A stretch of DNA of 64,000 nucleotides from Solirubrum koreensis (GTDB lineage: Bacteria; Bacteroidota; Bacteroidia; Cytophagales; Hymenobacteraceae), in contig NZ_BAABHA010000015.1 in NCBI RefSeq assembly GCF_039541855.1, forward strand, positions 62,001 to 126,000, read 5' to 3'. Position numbers and translations under genes: made by a program. The first letter of the stretch is position 1. Each line of letters begins with the position of its first letter. Below are positions 25,227 through 33,191 of this stretch, one piece after another. The notes under the pieces are model-generated. The model searched no databases. It saw nothing but the letters and a program-made list of their open reading frames with translations, and was not told the origin of the DNA.

Positions 25227-26993
25227 TTACATGAAATATTTCAGCCGGATAACTTCTTTCTCCGTCAGGTAACGCCAGTTGCCACGGGGCAGGTCCTTCT
25301 TGGTTAAGCCAGCGTACTGCACCCGGTCCAGGGTTTTCACCTCGTAGCCCAAATGCTCGAAAATGCGGCGCACAATGCGGTTACGCCCGATATGGATTTC
25401 GATGCCCACAAAGTGCTGGTTGCCGGCTACGGCAGCCACATCATCTACTTCTGCTTTGCCATCTTCCAGCTCAATGCCAGCGGCTATCTGCGCCAAGTGC
25501 TCTTCCGTAATGGGCTTGTCCAGCTCCACTTGGTAGATCTTCTTGTTGCGGTGCGACGGGTGGCTCAGCTTTTGGGCTACCTCGCCGTCGTTGGTGAACA
25601 GCAGCAGGCCGGTGGTGTTTCGGTCCAAGCGACCAACGGGGAAGATGCGCTCCTTTGAGGCATTCTTCACTAAGTCCATTACCGTTTTGCGGCCTTCGGG
25701 GTCGTCGGTCGTGGTCAGGAAATCCTTGGGCTTATTGAGCAGCACGTACACCTGCTTCTCGCGCTTCAGGTTGGTTTTGCCATAATGCACCGTGTCGCTG
25801 GGCTGCACTTTGTAGCCCAGCTCGGTTACCACCTCTCCGTTCACCCGAATTTCTCCGGATTCAATCAGCACGTCGGCCTCACGGCGCGAGCAGATGCCGG
25901 CGTTGGCAATGTAGCGGTTCAGACGTACCGAGCCGTCGGTTTCGGGCTCGTCGCGACGGCGCTTGTTACCGCGCGTTTTGTCCTCTTCGTAGTGCTTCAG
26001 GTTGTGGTACGATGGGGCTTCACCCACCGAATCGGAACGGCCGAACCGGTCGTTGCGGTTGCCCCGCTCCTCGCGGCCTCCAAATGGCTTGTTGGGGCGC
26101 TCGGGACGCGCACCACGTTCCGTACGCTCAACGCCGCCAAAACGGCTGCTGCTACCCGGCCGGTCGTCGCGGCTGGGACGGTCGTTACGCTCGAAGCGGC
26201 TGGTGCCACGGTCATCGGCACTGGGGCGGCCTTCGTCGCGGCGGCCAAAAGCTCCGCCGGGGGCACGTCGGTCGTTGCGCTCGAAGCGTTGCGGAGCATC
26301 TCCCCGGTTGGGGCGCTGGTCGCGGCGGTCTTCGTAGCGGGCAGGCTGCACAGGACGGTCGTCGCCACCTTTCAACTGCTTCGGACGGTCGCTGAAATCC
26401 TCCGTGTCGCGGTTGCCACCGAACGGACGGCGGTCATCGTTGCTTGGGCTTGAACCAAACGAACGACGGTCGTCTCCGAAACGGTTGCCTTTGGGCGGGC
26501 CAAACGAGCGGCGCTCTTCGCCAAAACTACGGCCAGCCGGGCGGCGGTTGCGGTCGTCGCCCTCGGGACGGCGTTCAAACCGACGCGACGCGGCGTCATC
26601 GGGCGCGGCGGGGCGGGGCGGCTTGTTGAAACGGCCGCGCATGAAGTCATCGGCATCGTCTTTATCGGCGGGCTTGGGCTTAAAAGGGCGCTGGGGCCGG
26701 TCGTCACCGCCAAAGCGGCTGTTACCGCCAAACGGACGAGCCGACGGTCCACCGCCGAAGCGCCGGTCGTCGTTACCACCGGGGCGGCTCCCGAACGAGG
26801 GCTTACCAAAGCTGGGCTTATCTGAGGGGCGGCCAAATGCCGGACGCGACGAAAAATCAGAAGAACCCGCGTCGCGACGCGGAGCCGGGCGGCGGTCGTC
26901 GCCGCCAAAAGAGGCTTTACCGCTGTGCCGCGGCGTGGAATCGGGCCGGCCCGGGCGGCTGCCGGGGCGGGATGAATGCTGTTTCTTGCCCAT
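25227..26993 (-). CDS. rluB: 23S rRNA pseudouridine synthase (RluB/RsuA family) with a long disordered Arg/Gly-rich N-terminus
   Basis: 588 residues. The last 235 are a standard enzyme: S4 RNA-binding domain from about 354 (VRLNRYIANAGICSRREADV) and the RsuA/RluB catalytic domain, with Asp in FPVGRLDRNTTGLLLF (about 454-458). The first ~353 residues are almost pure low-complexity sequence of Arg, Gly, Asp, Phe, Pro and Ser with recurring RPSFG, FGGDDR and RFERNDR units. E. coli RluB has no such N-terminus. The ATG at 26993 (MGKKQHSSRPG) is preferred over an earlier frame start. Symbol by family; RsuA or RluF specificity cannot be excluded. Confidence 0.85.
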   Translation of the reverse strand: MGKKQHSSRPGSRPGRPDSTPRHSGKASFGGDDRRPAPRRDAGSSDFSSRPAFGRPSDKPSFGKPSFGSRPGGNDDRRFGGGPSARPFGGNSRFGGDDRPQRPFKPKPADKDDADDFMRGRFNKPPRPAAPDDAASRRFERRPEGDDRNRRPAGRSFGEERRSFGPPKGNRFGDDRRSFGSSPSNDDRRPFGGNRDTEDFSDRPKQLKGGDDRPVQPARYEDRRDQRPNRGDAPQRFERNDRRAPGGAFGRRDEGRPSADDRGTSRFERNDRPSRDDRPGSSSRFGGVERTERGARPERPNKPFGGREERGNRNDRFGRSDSVGEAPSYHNLKHYEEDKTRGNKRRRDEPETDGSVRLNRYIANAGICSRREADVLIESGEIRVNGEVVTELGYKVQPSDTVHYGKTNLKREKQVYVLLNKPKDFLTTTDDPEGRKTVMDLVKNASKERIFPVGRLDRNTTGLLLFTNDGEVAQKLSHPSHRNKKIYQVELDKPITEEHLAQIAAGIELEDGKAEVDDVAAVAGNQHFVGIEIHIGRNRIVRRIFEHLGYEVKTLDRVQYAGLTKKDLPRGNWRYLTEKEVIRLKYFM

Positions 26994-27199
26994 GGTGGGG
27001 AGGATCAGGCGCACGGCATCGCTGCCGGGCAGTAAAAGGGTATGACGGCTTGGCAACTAAACGTTACCGACCAAGTTTTTGGTGCGCTATGCAACGAGGC
27101 GTAGGCTGAAAACAGCGCCCGGATTCACTGGACGGCCCCGCCCCGAGGAGCGAAGTACCGGCCGGCAAATCCGGGCGGCGGCTGAGAGGCAGGCAACGG

Positions 27200-27583
27200 T
27201 TAGTCGCGGCGTGCCATTTTAGCTTCAATGGAATGTTGGGTATGCGGTACGGCCCGCAGGCGCTCTTTCGAAATGAGCTTGCCCGTGCCGATGCACACGC
27301 CGTAGGTTCCGTTTTTGATGCGGATCATGGCGTTTTCCAACTGTTGAATAAACTTCATCTGACGCGAAGCCAACTGATTCAGGCTTTCCTTTTCAGCCGT
27401 GTCGGCGCCGTCTTCCAGCATTTTAGACTGCGAAGCGGTGTTGTCGGTGCCCGAATCGTTACGACGGCTTAGTGTCTCTTTGATAAATGACACTTCTTTC
27501 CGTGCTGCGGTCAGCTTTTCCTGGATTATGGCTTCAAATTCGGCCAGATCTTCCCGGGAGTAGCGTAGGGGTTCTTCACTCAT
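27200..27583 (-). CDS. TraR/DksA family RNA polymerase-binding protein, zinc-finger cysteines mostly lost
   Basis: 127 residues: an N-terminal coiled coil (DLAEFEAIIQEKLTAARKEV and on) and a C-terminal YGVCIGTGKLISKERLRAVPH. Classical DksA has four zinc cysteines; here only one (in GVCIGTG) is seen, the others replaced by G, T and H. DksA-family proteins enter the RNA polymerase secondary channel and modulate transcription with ppGpp. A Cys-poor form is usual in Bacteroidota. In many Bacteroidota this gene lies between ileS and lspA; here it is isolated. Confidence 0.88.
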   Translation of the reverse strand: MSEEPLRYSREDLAEFEAIIQEKLTAARKEVSFIKETLSRRNDSGTDNTASQSKMLEDGADTAEKESLNQLASRQMKFIQQLENAMIRIKNGTYGVCIGTGKLISKERLRAVPHTQHSIEAKMARRD

Positions 27584-27762
27584 GGTGGGTCAGGAAAATG
27601 ATGTAAGTTATTCGTAATAAACGGGTTACAAAGTATTCTTAGTTCCGGAACACCGCCTTCTGAAACCCCAACAGTAGCGCGGCCGTATTAGTTGCCCTTG
27701 TGCGTTACTCAACTGCTGTGGTTGGTAGGTGACCGGAGGTAAGTTCACTCCGTTTTCGGCCG

Positions 27763-27770
27763 CAAAGCTA
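27763..27770 (-). promoter_or_regulatory. Possible dksA-like gene promoter
   Basis: TAGCTTTG on the minus strand, an exact TAnnTTTG match 180 bases before the DksA-family start, implying a long leader. No -33 element is clear. Confidence 0.35.
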
Positions 27771-27811
27771 CGGATTTGGCTTCGATTCAGCTACGCTTGA
27801 GCTTTTATCAC

Positions 27812-28288
27812 TCAGAAGCCCAGCATGTGTATAGCGGTTACAGCCGCCTCCACGCCTTTGTTGCCGTGCTTGCCACCGGCCCGGTCCCAGGCTTGGGCTT
27901 CATCTTCGGTGGTTAGTACCCCAAAGATGACAGGCTTGTTGAACTTTAGCCCTACATTCATGAGGCCCTGCGCCACGGCGTGGCTGATGAATTCGTCGTG
28001 ACGAGTTTCGCCTTTAATTACTACCCCCAAGCAAATCACGGCATCTATTTCCTCGTGTTGCGCCAGCAATTGGGCACCTAGTCCGAGTTCGAAGCTGCCG
28101 GGTACTGTATTGCGAAAGATGTTGTCGGGGTTGGCGCCGTGCTTGATAAGTGTTTCGTACGCCCCTTGGGCCAGGGTATCGGTTATGGCACGGTTCCATT
28201 CGGCTACCACCAGTCCGAAACGTTTGTCGCTGATGTCGGGGAAGTGGTCGGAGGTGTAGTCGCTTAGGTTTTTCAGGGATGTGGCCAT
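27812..28288 (-). CDS. ribH: 6,7-dimethyl-8-ribityllumazine synthase
   Basis: Joins 5-amino-6-ribitylaminouracil with dihydroxybutanone phosphate, the penultimate riboflavin step; relatives form 60-mer or pentameric shells. 158 residues starting at MATSLKNLSDYTSDHF. Visible motifs: GLVVAEWNRAIT, VPGSFELGLGAQLL, ICLGVVIKGETRHDEFIS (catalytic His in HDEF) and FGVLTTEDEAQAWDRAGG. A longer open frame of 41 codons upstream spans a terminator and is rejected. The gene stands without other rib genes. Confidence 0.95.
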   Translation of the reverse strand: MATSLKNLSDYTSDHFPDISDKRFGLVVAEWNRAITDTLAQGAYETLIKHGANPDNIFRNTVPGSFELGLGAQLLAQHEEIDAVICLGVVIKGETRHDEFISHAVAQGLMNVGLKFNKPVIFGVLTTEDEAQAWDRAGGKHGNKGVEAAVTAIHMLGF

Positions 28289-28375
28289 AAGGGCGGAACA
28301 GGGTTCGGTTACAGGGCGCAAATATCCGCTTTCTTCCGGTTCTGGATCTGAAGCACCGGTGCGGTCTTTAAATAG

Positions 28376-28406
28376 AAGCGCCGCTTCCGTGGAGGAAGCG
28401 GCGCTT
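28376..28406 (-). terminator. Terminator after the TPR membrane protein
   Basis: AAGCGCCGCTTCC pairs with GGAAGCGGCGCTT across a 5-base loop, between the stop at 28430 and the ribH start. Confidence 0.8.
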
Positions 28407-28429
28407 GCCATTCTACTTAAACGGGCAGA

Positions 28430-29215
28430 CTACTTGGCAGCAGTGCCGGCCATGGCCTGCGCACGGGCACGCATAATCTTGGCATCGTTCAGCTCGGCGG
28501 CCGTGGGGTAGTCGTTGATGATGCGGTCGTAATCTTGAACGGCGCCGGCATAATCGTTGGCCATTTCTCGGGCCGTGGCGTGCTTCATCAGGTAGCCCGG
28601 CGTGAAGAATTCGTTGGCGTTGTGGTCGGCCGCTTTCTGGTAGTAGTTAGCGGCTTCGGCATACTTCTTCAGTTCCATGTTGGCGTCGCCGATGAGGGCG
28701 TAAGCGCGAGCCTGGATCAGGAAGTCGTCGGAACTGAAGTCTTCCAGGTAGTCAATGGCTTTGGCGTACTGGCCTTCCTTCAGAGCGCCAGCACCGGCAT
28801 AGAAGTTGGCTAGGTTGCCTGCCTTGGTACCGCTGTACTCTGTAGCAATGGTTTCCAGTCCGTCGTACTGTCCGTCGCCCTTGAGGGCTTTCTTCACCGA
28901 ATCGGCTTCCCAGTAGTTTACCGCCTGGAACATGGCAGTCTGGGCTTTCTCGTCCTGCGACTTGCGCCAGGTGTAATAGCCAAAGCCAGCCACCACGGCT
29001 AATACGATGGCGGCCAGAACACCGAAGAGGATGTTCTTGTTACGGCGCACAAATTCCTCCGACTCCCCTAAGCGGGCAGCCAAGGCATCCGGGTCTTCCA
29101 TCAGCGGATGTTCCACTGGCGTATTCAGGCCCGGCTGGCCTTCGGTCGGTTGCTGTTGCGGCACTTGGCCTTGCCGTGCTTGCGGCGACTGGCCCGTGTA
29201 GGGAATCTTAGACAT
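28430..29215 (-). CDS. Single-pass membrane TPR protein
   Basis: 261 residues. A Gln/Pro-rich cytosolic head (MSKIPYTGQSPQARQG) leads to a membrane helix (NILFGVLAAIVLAVVAGFGYYTWRK, about residues 59-84), then TPR-like helices: QVAKAIDYLEDFSSDD-type unit, ALIGDANMELKKYAEAANYY, DYAGAVQDYDRIINDYP. The layout resembles YfgM (RcsB/PpiD-associated) and Bacteroidota TPR proteins of unknown role. It lies 51 bases downstream of pdhA on the same strand and probably shares its transcript. Confidence 0.8.
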   Translation of the reverse strand: MSKIPYTGQSPQARQGQVPQQQPTEGQPGLNTPVEHPLMEDPDALAARLGESEEFVRRNKNILFGVLAAIVLAVVAGFGYYTWRKSQDEKAQTAMFQAVNYWEADSVKKALKGDGQYDGLETIATEYSGTKAGNLANFYAGAGALKEGQYAKAIDYLEDFSSDDFLIQARAYALIGDANMELKKYAEAANYYQKAADHNANEFFTPGYLMKHATAREMANDYAGAVQDYDRIINDYPTAAELNDAKIMRARAQAMAGTAAK

Positions 29216-29266
29216 GTAGAAGAAAAAGCGCCGGCTTGCGTTTTGACCGGCTTACGGCTTGCTTGG

Positions 29267-30466
29267 TTACTCGCGGATGAAGGGATAGTCCTCCTGCACG
29301 TACACGTCGCGGTACAATTCTTCGGCAGGTGGGTAAGGTGAGTTTTCGGCGAATTCAACCGACTCCATCACGATGCCCTTGATTTTTTCGTCGATGGCGT
29401 TCAGCTCGTCTTCCGACGCCATGCCTTGCTCCAAAATGGTAAGCCGCACGTTCTCGATGGAGTCGCGCATGCGGTACTCTTCCACTTCTTCCTTGGTGCG
29501 GTACTTGGCCGGGTCCGACATGGAGTGGCCTTTGTAGCGGTACGTTTTGAACTCCAGGAAAGAAGGGCCTTCGCCGGCGCGGGCACGCTCGGCGGCGCGG
29601 GCTACGGCGTTGTGAACTTCCTCTACGTGCATGGCATCCACGGGCTCCGAGGGCATGTCGTATGCCTCCCCAATAGTGTACAGCTCCGTCACGTTTGAAG
29701 TACGCTGCACCGAAGTACCCATCGCGTAACCGTTGTTCTCCACCACGAAGATGACCGGCAGCTTCCACAGCATAGCCATGTTAAAAGCTTCGTGCAGGGC
29801 ACCCTGGCGTACGGCGCCGTCGCCCATGTAGCAGATGCAGAGGTTGCCCGTCTTGTTGTACTTCTCGGCAAAAGCAATGCCGGCACCCATTGGTACCTGA
29901 CCGCCTACAATGCCGTGGCCACCCATAAACCCGACTTCTTTGTCGAACATGTGCATGGAGCCGCCCTTGCCTTTCGAGCAGCCGGTTTGCTTGGCAAACA
30001 GCTCGGCCATGATGGCGTTCGGCGAGCTGCCCAATCCTAGTGGGTGGGCGTGGTCGCGGTAGGCGGTAATGTATTTGTCGCCTTCGCGCAGGGCCGATAC
30101 GGCACCGGCTACGCAGGCTTCCTGGCCAATGTAGAGGTGGCAGAAACCTTTAATCTTTTGTTGACCGTACAGCTGACCGGCCTTCTCCTCGAAGCGGCGC
30201 ATGAGCATCATGCTCTCGAACCACTTCATGTAGGTTTCCTTGGAGAAGGCGCCTTTGCTTGGGGTTTGCTTCTGGGCTTTGCCGGCTTTTGCTCCGGCGG
30301 CCTGCACTGCACCTTCCTGCACCGGCAAAACCGGATCGGGTTGCTGTTGCTCGGCGGACTCAATGGCTTTACCGTTCGACTTGGAGGCCGAACCCTTAGC
30401 ACTGGTTTTCGCTTTACCAGCCGAATTGGATGCCTTCGAGGCAGCCTTTACTTTCGTATCCGCCAT
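29267..30466 (-). CDS. pdhA: Pyruvate dehydrogenase E1 component, alpha subunit, with Ala/Lys-rich N-terminal extension
   Basis: Decarboxylates pyruvate with thiamine diphosphate and passes the acetyl group to E2. 399 residues. The thiamine-binding GDG...N motif is YMGDGAVRQGALHEAFN followed by FVVENNGYAMGTSV. GKGGSMHMF and RTKEEVEEYRMRDS are also typical. The first ~74 residues are Ala/Lys/Ser/Gln-rich and look unstructured, ahead of the family start SKETYMKWFESMMLMRRFEE. The beta subunit is not adjacent. The ATG at 30466 was chosen; upstream codons in frame cover the promoter. recF starts divergently 76 bases away. Confidence 0.93.
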   Translation of the reverse strand: MADTKVKAASKASNSAGKAKTSAKGSASKSNGKAIESAEQQQPDPVLPVQEGAVQAAGAKAGKAQKQTPSKGAFSKETYMKWFESMMLMRRFEEKAGQLYGQQKIKGFCHLYIGQEACVAGAVSALREGDKYITAYRDHAHPLGLGSSPNAIMAELFAKQTGCSKGKGGSMHMFDKEVGFMGGHGIVGGQVPMGAGIAFAEKYNKTGNLCICYMGDGAVRQGALHEAFNMAMLWKLPVIFVVENNGYAMGTSVQRTSNVTELYTIGEAYDMPSEPVDAMHVEEVHNAVARAAERARAGEGPSFLEFKTYRYKGHSMSDPAKYRTKEEVEEYRMRDSIENVRLTILEQGMASEDELNAIDEKIKGIVMESVEFAENSPYPPAEELYRDVYVQEDYPFIRE

Positions 30467-30497
30467 TAGTAGCTGTTCTTGTTCGCGTTTTGGAATG

Positions 30498-30505
30498 CGA
30501 AAGTA
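30498..30505 (-). promoter_or_regulatory. -7-like element of pdhA
   Basis: TACTTTCG on the minus strand (7 of 8 to TAnnTTTG), 32 bases before the pdhA ATG in the intergenic region shared with recF. Confidence 0.45.
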
Positions 30506-30541
30506 CGTAAAAGCATTGCAACTCCGAAACGCCCTTCTTGC

Positions 30542-31651
30542 ATGACCCTGGACTCGCTGCACCTCCTATTCTTTAAGAACTACGACGAGGCCAATCTTAG
30601 TTTCTCCCCTCACATTAACTGCTTTGTGGGCGAGAACGGCAGCGGCAAGACCAACCTCCTCGACGCCATTCATTACCTTTCGCTTACCAAGAGCGCGTTT
30701 TCTACGGCCGATGCCCAGTCAATGAAGCAGGACGCCGATTTCTTCGTGGTTAAGGGCTCATTCTCCATGCCCGACACGGGCTCTACCGATACCATTCAGT
30801 GCAGTTTACGGGCTGGGCAGAAGAAGGTGATTACGCACGACAAGCAGCCTTACGAACGGCTATCCGACCACATCGGGCGTTACCCCGTCGTCTTAATTTC
30901 TCCCTACGACACCGATATAATCCGGCAAGGCAGCGAGGAGCGGCGCAAGTACTTCGACAGCCTGATGTCGCAACTTGATCATGTCTACTTGGAGTTACTT
31001 ATTCAATACAGCTTTTTACTCCGACAACGCAACGCCTTGCTGAAGCAATTTGCCGAACGCCACACCTTCGACCGCGACTATTTGCAGGTGCTCGACGAGC
31101 AAATGGTGCCGGCTGGTGAAAGGCTCATTCAACTTCGGCAAGAGTTTCTAACGACTTTCATTCCGGTTTTCCAACGGCATTACCTGGAGCTTTCTGACAG
31201 CCGCGAGGAGGTAACGCTTGATTACAAAAGCCAGCTTCCAGACGAGAGCTTTGCCGCCCTTCTGCGAGCAAATGAGCGTAAGGACCTAAGCCTTCAACGT
31301 ACCACGGTGGGGCCGCACAAAGACGATTACACGTTTCTAATGAACGGCCTATCGGTGAAGCATTATGCTTCCCAGGGTCAACAGAAGTCCTACGCCATTG
31401 CGCTCAAGCTGGCTCAGTTTGAGGTCATGGCGGAACGCAAGCAACACAAGCCCTTGCTCCTGCTCGACGATATTTTCGACCGCCTAGACGAGCGTCGCAT
31501 AACCCGGCTTCTGCAGTTGGTAGCGAACCACACTTTCGGTCAAATTTTTCTGACTGATACTCACCTCGACCGCACCGACCGGGTACTGGCTGGCCTCTCG
31601 GAACAAATTGCCCGTTTCCGGGTACATCAAGGCACGGTGGCACCCGTTTAG
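30542..31651 (+). CDS. recF: DNA replication and repair protein RecF
   Basis: Loads RecA at single-strand gaps with RecO and RecR. 369 residues. Walker A GENGSGKT at 30-37, the SMC-like signature part (ASQGQQKSYAIALKLAQFEV) and Walker B LLLLDDIFDRLDERR. All essential motifs are intact. The ATG at 30542 (MTLDSLHLLFFKNYDEA) matches family starts; 21 upstream codons in frame are rejected. The DUF721 gene starts 38 bases after the stop. In many bacteria recF sits in the oriC/dnaA/dnaN cluster; no dnaA or dnaN lies here. Confidence 0.95.
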   Translation: MTLDSLHLLFFKNYDEANLSFSPHINCFVGENGSGKTNLLDAIHYLSLTKSAFSTADAQSMKQDADFFVVKGSFSMPDTGSTDTIQCSLRAGQKKVITHDKQPYERLSDHIGRYPVVLISPYDTDIIRQGSEERRKYFDSLMSQLDHVYLELLIQYSFLLRQRNALLKQFAERHTFDRDYLQVLDEQMVPAGERLIQLRQEFLTTFIPVFQRHYLELSDSREEVTLDYKSQLPDESFAALLRANERKDLSLQRTTVGPHKDDYTFLMNGLSVKHYASQGQQKSYAIALKLAQFEVMAERKQHKPLLLLDDIFDRLDERRITRLLQLVANHTFGQIFLTDTHLDRTDRVLAGLSEQIARFRVHQGTVAPV

Positions 31652-31665
31652 GCTGCGCCCGGCCG

Positions 31666-31673
31666 TACCTTTG
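31666..31673 (+). promoter_or_regulatory. -7 promoter element before the DUF721 gene
   Basis: TACCTTTG, an exact match, 17 bases before the ATG at 31690. It may give the DUF721 gene its own promoter in addition to read-through from recF. Confidence 0.6.
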
Positions 31674-31689
31674 CCCACGGGTGCAGCTC

Positions 31690-32040
31690 ATGCCCTCCGC
31701 GCATTATTGTAACATTTTGACCTTGAAAAACCGCAGCAAACCCGAGAATTCCCGGCAGGCCGATATCGTTCCGCTTAAGGACGGTATTCAGGCATTGCTC
31801 AAGGCTTACCGCCTGCAGGGTAAGTTAAACGAGGTGCACGTGGTATCGAGTTGGGAGCGAATCATGGGACGCGCCGTGGCGCTGAAAACCCAGGAGGTCT
31901 ACTTCCGAAATGGAAAACTCTTTGTGCGCCTCACCTCTTCGCCACTCAAGCACGAGCTGTTTATGGCAAAGTCTAAGGTTGCCGATGTTATCAACAAAGA
32001 GGTAGGTGAGCAGCTAATTCAGGAGGTGGTGTTTCTATAA
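31690..32040 (+). CDS. DUF721 domain protein
   Basis: 116 residues with the conserved DUF721 pattern, LKDGIQALLKAYRLQGKLNE, VVSSWERIMGRAVALKTQ, VYFRNGKLFVRLTSSPLKHE. The domain is widespread near recF, dnaA or gyrB in bacteria; its function is not well established, but it binds near DNA-replication genes by context. The ATG at 31690 is taken over a GTG three codons upstream because it fits the -7 element. Confidence 0.88.
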   Translation: MPSAHYCNILTLKNRSKPENSRQADIVPLKDGIQALLKAYRLQGKLNEVHVVSSWERIMGRAVALKTQEVYFRNGKLFVRLTSSPLKHELFMAKSKVADVINKEVGEQLIQEVVFL

Positions 32041-32063
32041 TATCTCCTCACTTCGACTTCTCC

Positions 32064-32093
32064 AGCGCCCGGTTTCTTCTGAAGCCGGGCGCT
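32064..32093 (+). terminator. Terminator of the recF/DUF721 unit
   Basis: AGCGCCCGG..TTC pairs with GAA..CCGGGCGCT over a 4-base loop, followed by TTCTTTTTTATAT. Confidence 0.85.
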
Positions 32094-32434
32094 TCTTTTT
32101 TATATCCTCTTCAGCTGAGCAAAGCCACTTCTACCAGCCGCCGTTTGCCGACTTAGGGCCCTGCTTTCATACTCACCTGCCTGCTCCTGAACTTACGAGA
32201 CCTGGCTCTTGCTGGCCTTAGTATTGATTTTGAGAAGCCCCTACTTGCCTCGTTTTGGGTTGCCGCCACCCAGTTGCCTTTACCCCCAAACCTTTAATAA
32301 GTGAACTATTAACCCTTGTTTGTATGAGTGTCTTCCGTGTTGCTATTATTCACCGAACCTACCTTTTATAAGCTCCAGATTTTAGCTAGCCCGCTACGTG
32401 TGGCTAAACTGGTTGTTACAGCAATAGAACAAAA
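32094..32434. other. Gene-free stretch before the parS site
   Basis: About 340 bases with no convincing coding frame. A 15-codon ORF can be read at 32325-32372, without support. A GTTACA hexamer at 32415-32420 belongs to the cluster seen around the HTH gene. AT content rises toward the right end. Nothing else recognised. Confidence 0.5.
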
Positions 32435-32450
32435 TGTTCCACGTGAAACA
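32435..32450. other. parS: parS centromere-like site, perfect 16-bp match
   Basis: TGTTCCACGTGAAACA is identical to the ParB/Spo0J binding consensus of Bacillus subtilis, conserved across bacterial phyla (TGTTnCACGTGAAACA). The site lies in the gene-free space 8 bases past the stop codon of the minus-strand HTH gene at 32459. With equal base frequencies, a chance exact match to this 16-mer in 64 kb counting both strands is about 3 in 100,000. ParB binds such sites and spreads; ParA then segregates the origin region. parA and parB are not in this window. Confidence 0.85.
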
Positions 32451-32458
32451 TTAGCTGT

Positions 32459-32833
32459 TCACTTAGGCCCGTACATCTTTAACAGTAGCTCATTATAAGC
32501 CTCTAGCAGGGCAATGTATTTGGCTTGAAGCGCCATTAAGGCCTTTGTACAGTCTTGATCCACAGCTTGTAACACCTGTTGACGTGTTACAGTGGAAGGT
32601 GTTACAACAGGCGGTGTAAAGTGTAACTGAGACTGAACAGGTGTGTCAAAATCATTTGTAAAGTCGTGTTGTATCACCTCCCCCACCCGCTTTACAAAGC
32701 TGTAATCAAGTGTTGCCTCTTTGAACTTACGGTATATCGTAGGACGTGTAATACCCAGTTCCTGCACCAGGTGGCTGATGGAAATTCCGCTGTTTTTAAT
32801 TGCTTCCTGCAGGATTTCGCCGTGGTGTGCCAT
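32459..32833 (-). CDS. Small HTH DNA-binding protein, AT-rich gene
   Basis: 124 residues. The N-terminus has a clear helix-turn-helix, SISHLVQELGITRPTIYRKF (about 18-37), like XRE/phage-type regulators. A middle Pro/Thr/Val-rich linker (VQSQLHFTPPVVTPSTVTRQ, about 66-86) leads to a C-terminal helix rich in Leu and Ala that could dimerise. Base composition is AT-richer than the neighbours. The gene and its upstream region contain many GTTACA/TGTAAC hexamers, consistent with autoregulation. The parS site lies just past its stop. Target and role unknown; the function cannot be named from sequence. Confidence 0.75.
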   Translation of the reverse strand: MAHHGEILQEAIKNSGISISHLVQELGITRPTIYRKFKEATLDYSFVKRVGEVIQHDFTNDFDTPVQSQLHFTPPVVTPSTVTRQQVLQAVDQDCTKALMALQAKYIALLEAYNELLLKMYGPK

Positions 32834-33117
32834 TCAAGGGGGAGGTATTTCAGAGCAGAGTGTAAAGATGACACTTTTGTTCGATGTAACAAAATACAAA
32901 CTGTGTCATTTGTGATACAATACATCAAGTGTAACACCGAAAATGAGACATGATACACTTTACATTTACACGTTACAACTGATACAGTTACAAATTGCGT
33001 GTATTTTACACGTTACAAAGCAGTGAAATAGAGGGCTTGGGAGTAGGACCCAACTGCAATGCGGAGGGCTGAGCGAAGCACTGTAAAATTTTGTGGTAAA
33101 CAGGAAGTAAAAACAAG
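32834..33117 (-). promoter_or_regulatory. AT-rich operator-like region upstream of the HTH gene
   Basis: GTTACA or TGTAAC occurs here at 32885-32890, 32930-32935, 32972-32977, 32987-32992 and 33012-33017. The 14-mer TTTACACGTTACAA is repeated exactly at 32965-32978 and 33005-33018, 40 bp apart, about four helical turns. A regulator or initiator could bind here in phase; the HTH protein is the obvious candidate. No TAnnTTTG element is clear in the region. No other gene is seen up to the terminator at 33118. Confidence 0.6.
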
Positions 33118-33152
33118 CGAGCCACTCCGGCTGATAGCAGCGAAGTGGCTCG
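33118..33152 (-). terminator. Terminator of the GDPD gene
   Basis: CGAGCCACT pairs with AGTGGCTCG. On the minus strand a TTGTTTTTAC tract follows, past the stop at 33192. Confidence 0.75.
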
Positions 33153-33191
33153 TGTGCAGAGGCTGTGCTGAGTAAGAAATTCGAGGCAGCG

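Noticed and set aside
25785..26453. Open frames antisense to the rluB N-terminus
   Set aside because: Generated by the repetitive Arg/Gly codons of the sense strand; no homology or start signal.
27584..27811. Possible riboswitch or small RNA between ribH and the DksA-family gene
   Set aside because: No conserved FMN or other riboswitch core was recognised; only a -7-like element is seen.
32325..32372. 15-codon ORF upstream of parS, possible leader peptide
   Set aside because: No downstream gene on that strand and no promoter of clear quality; expected by chance.
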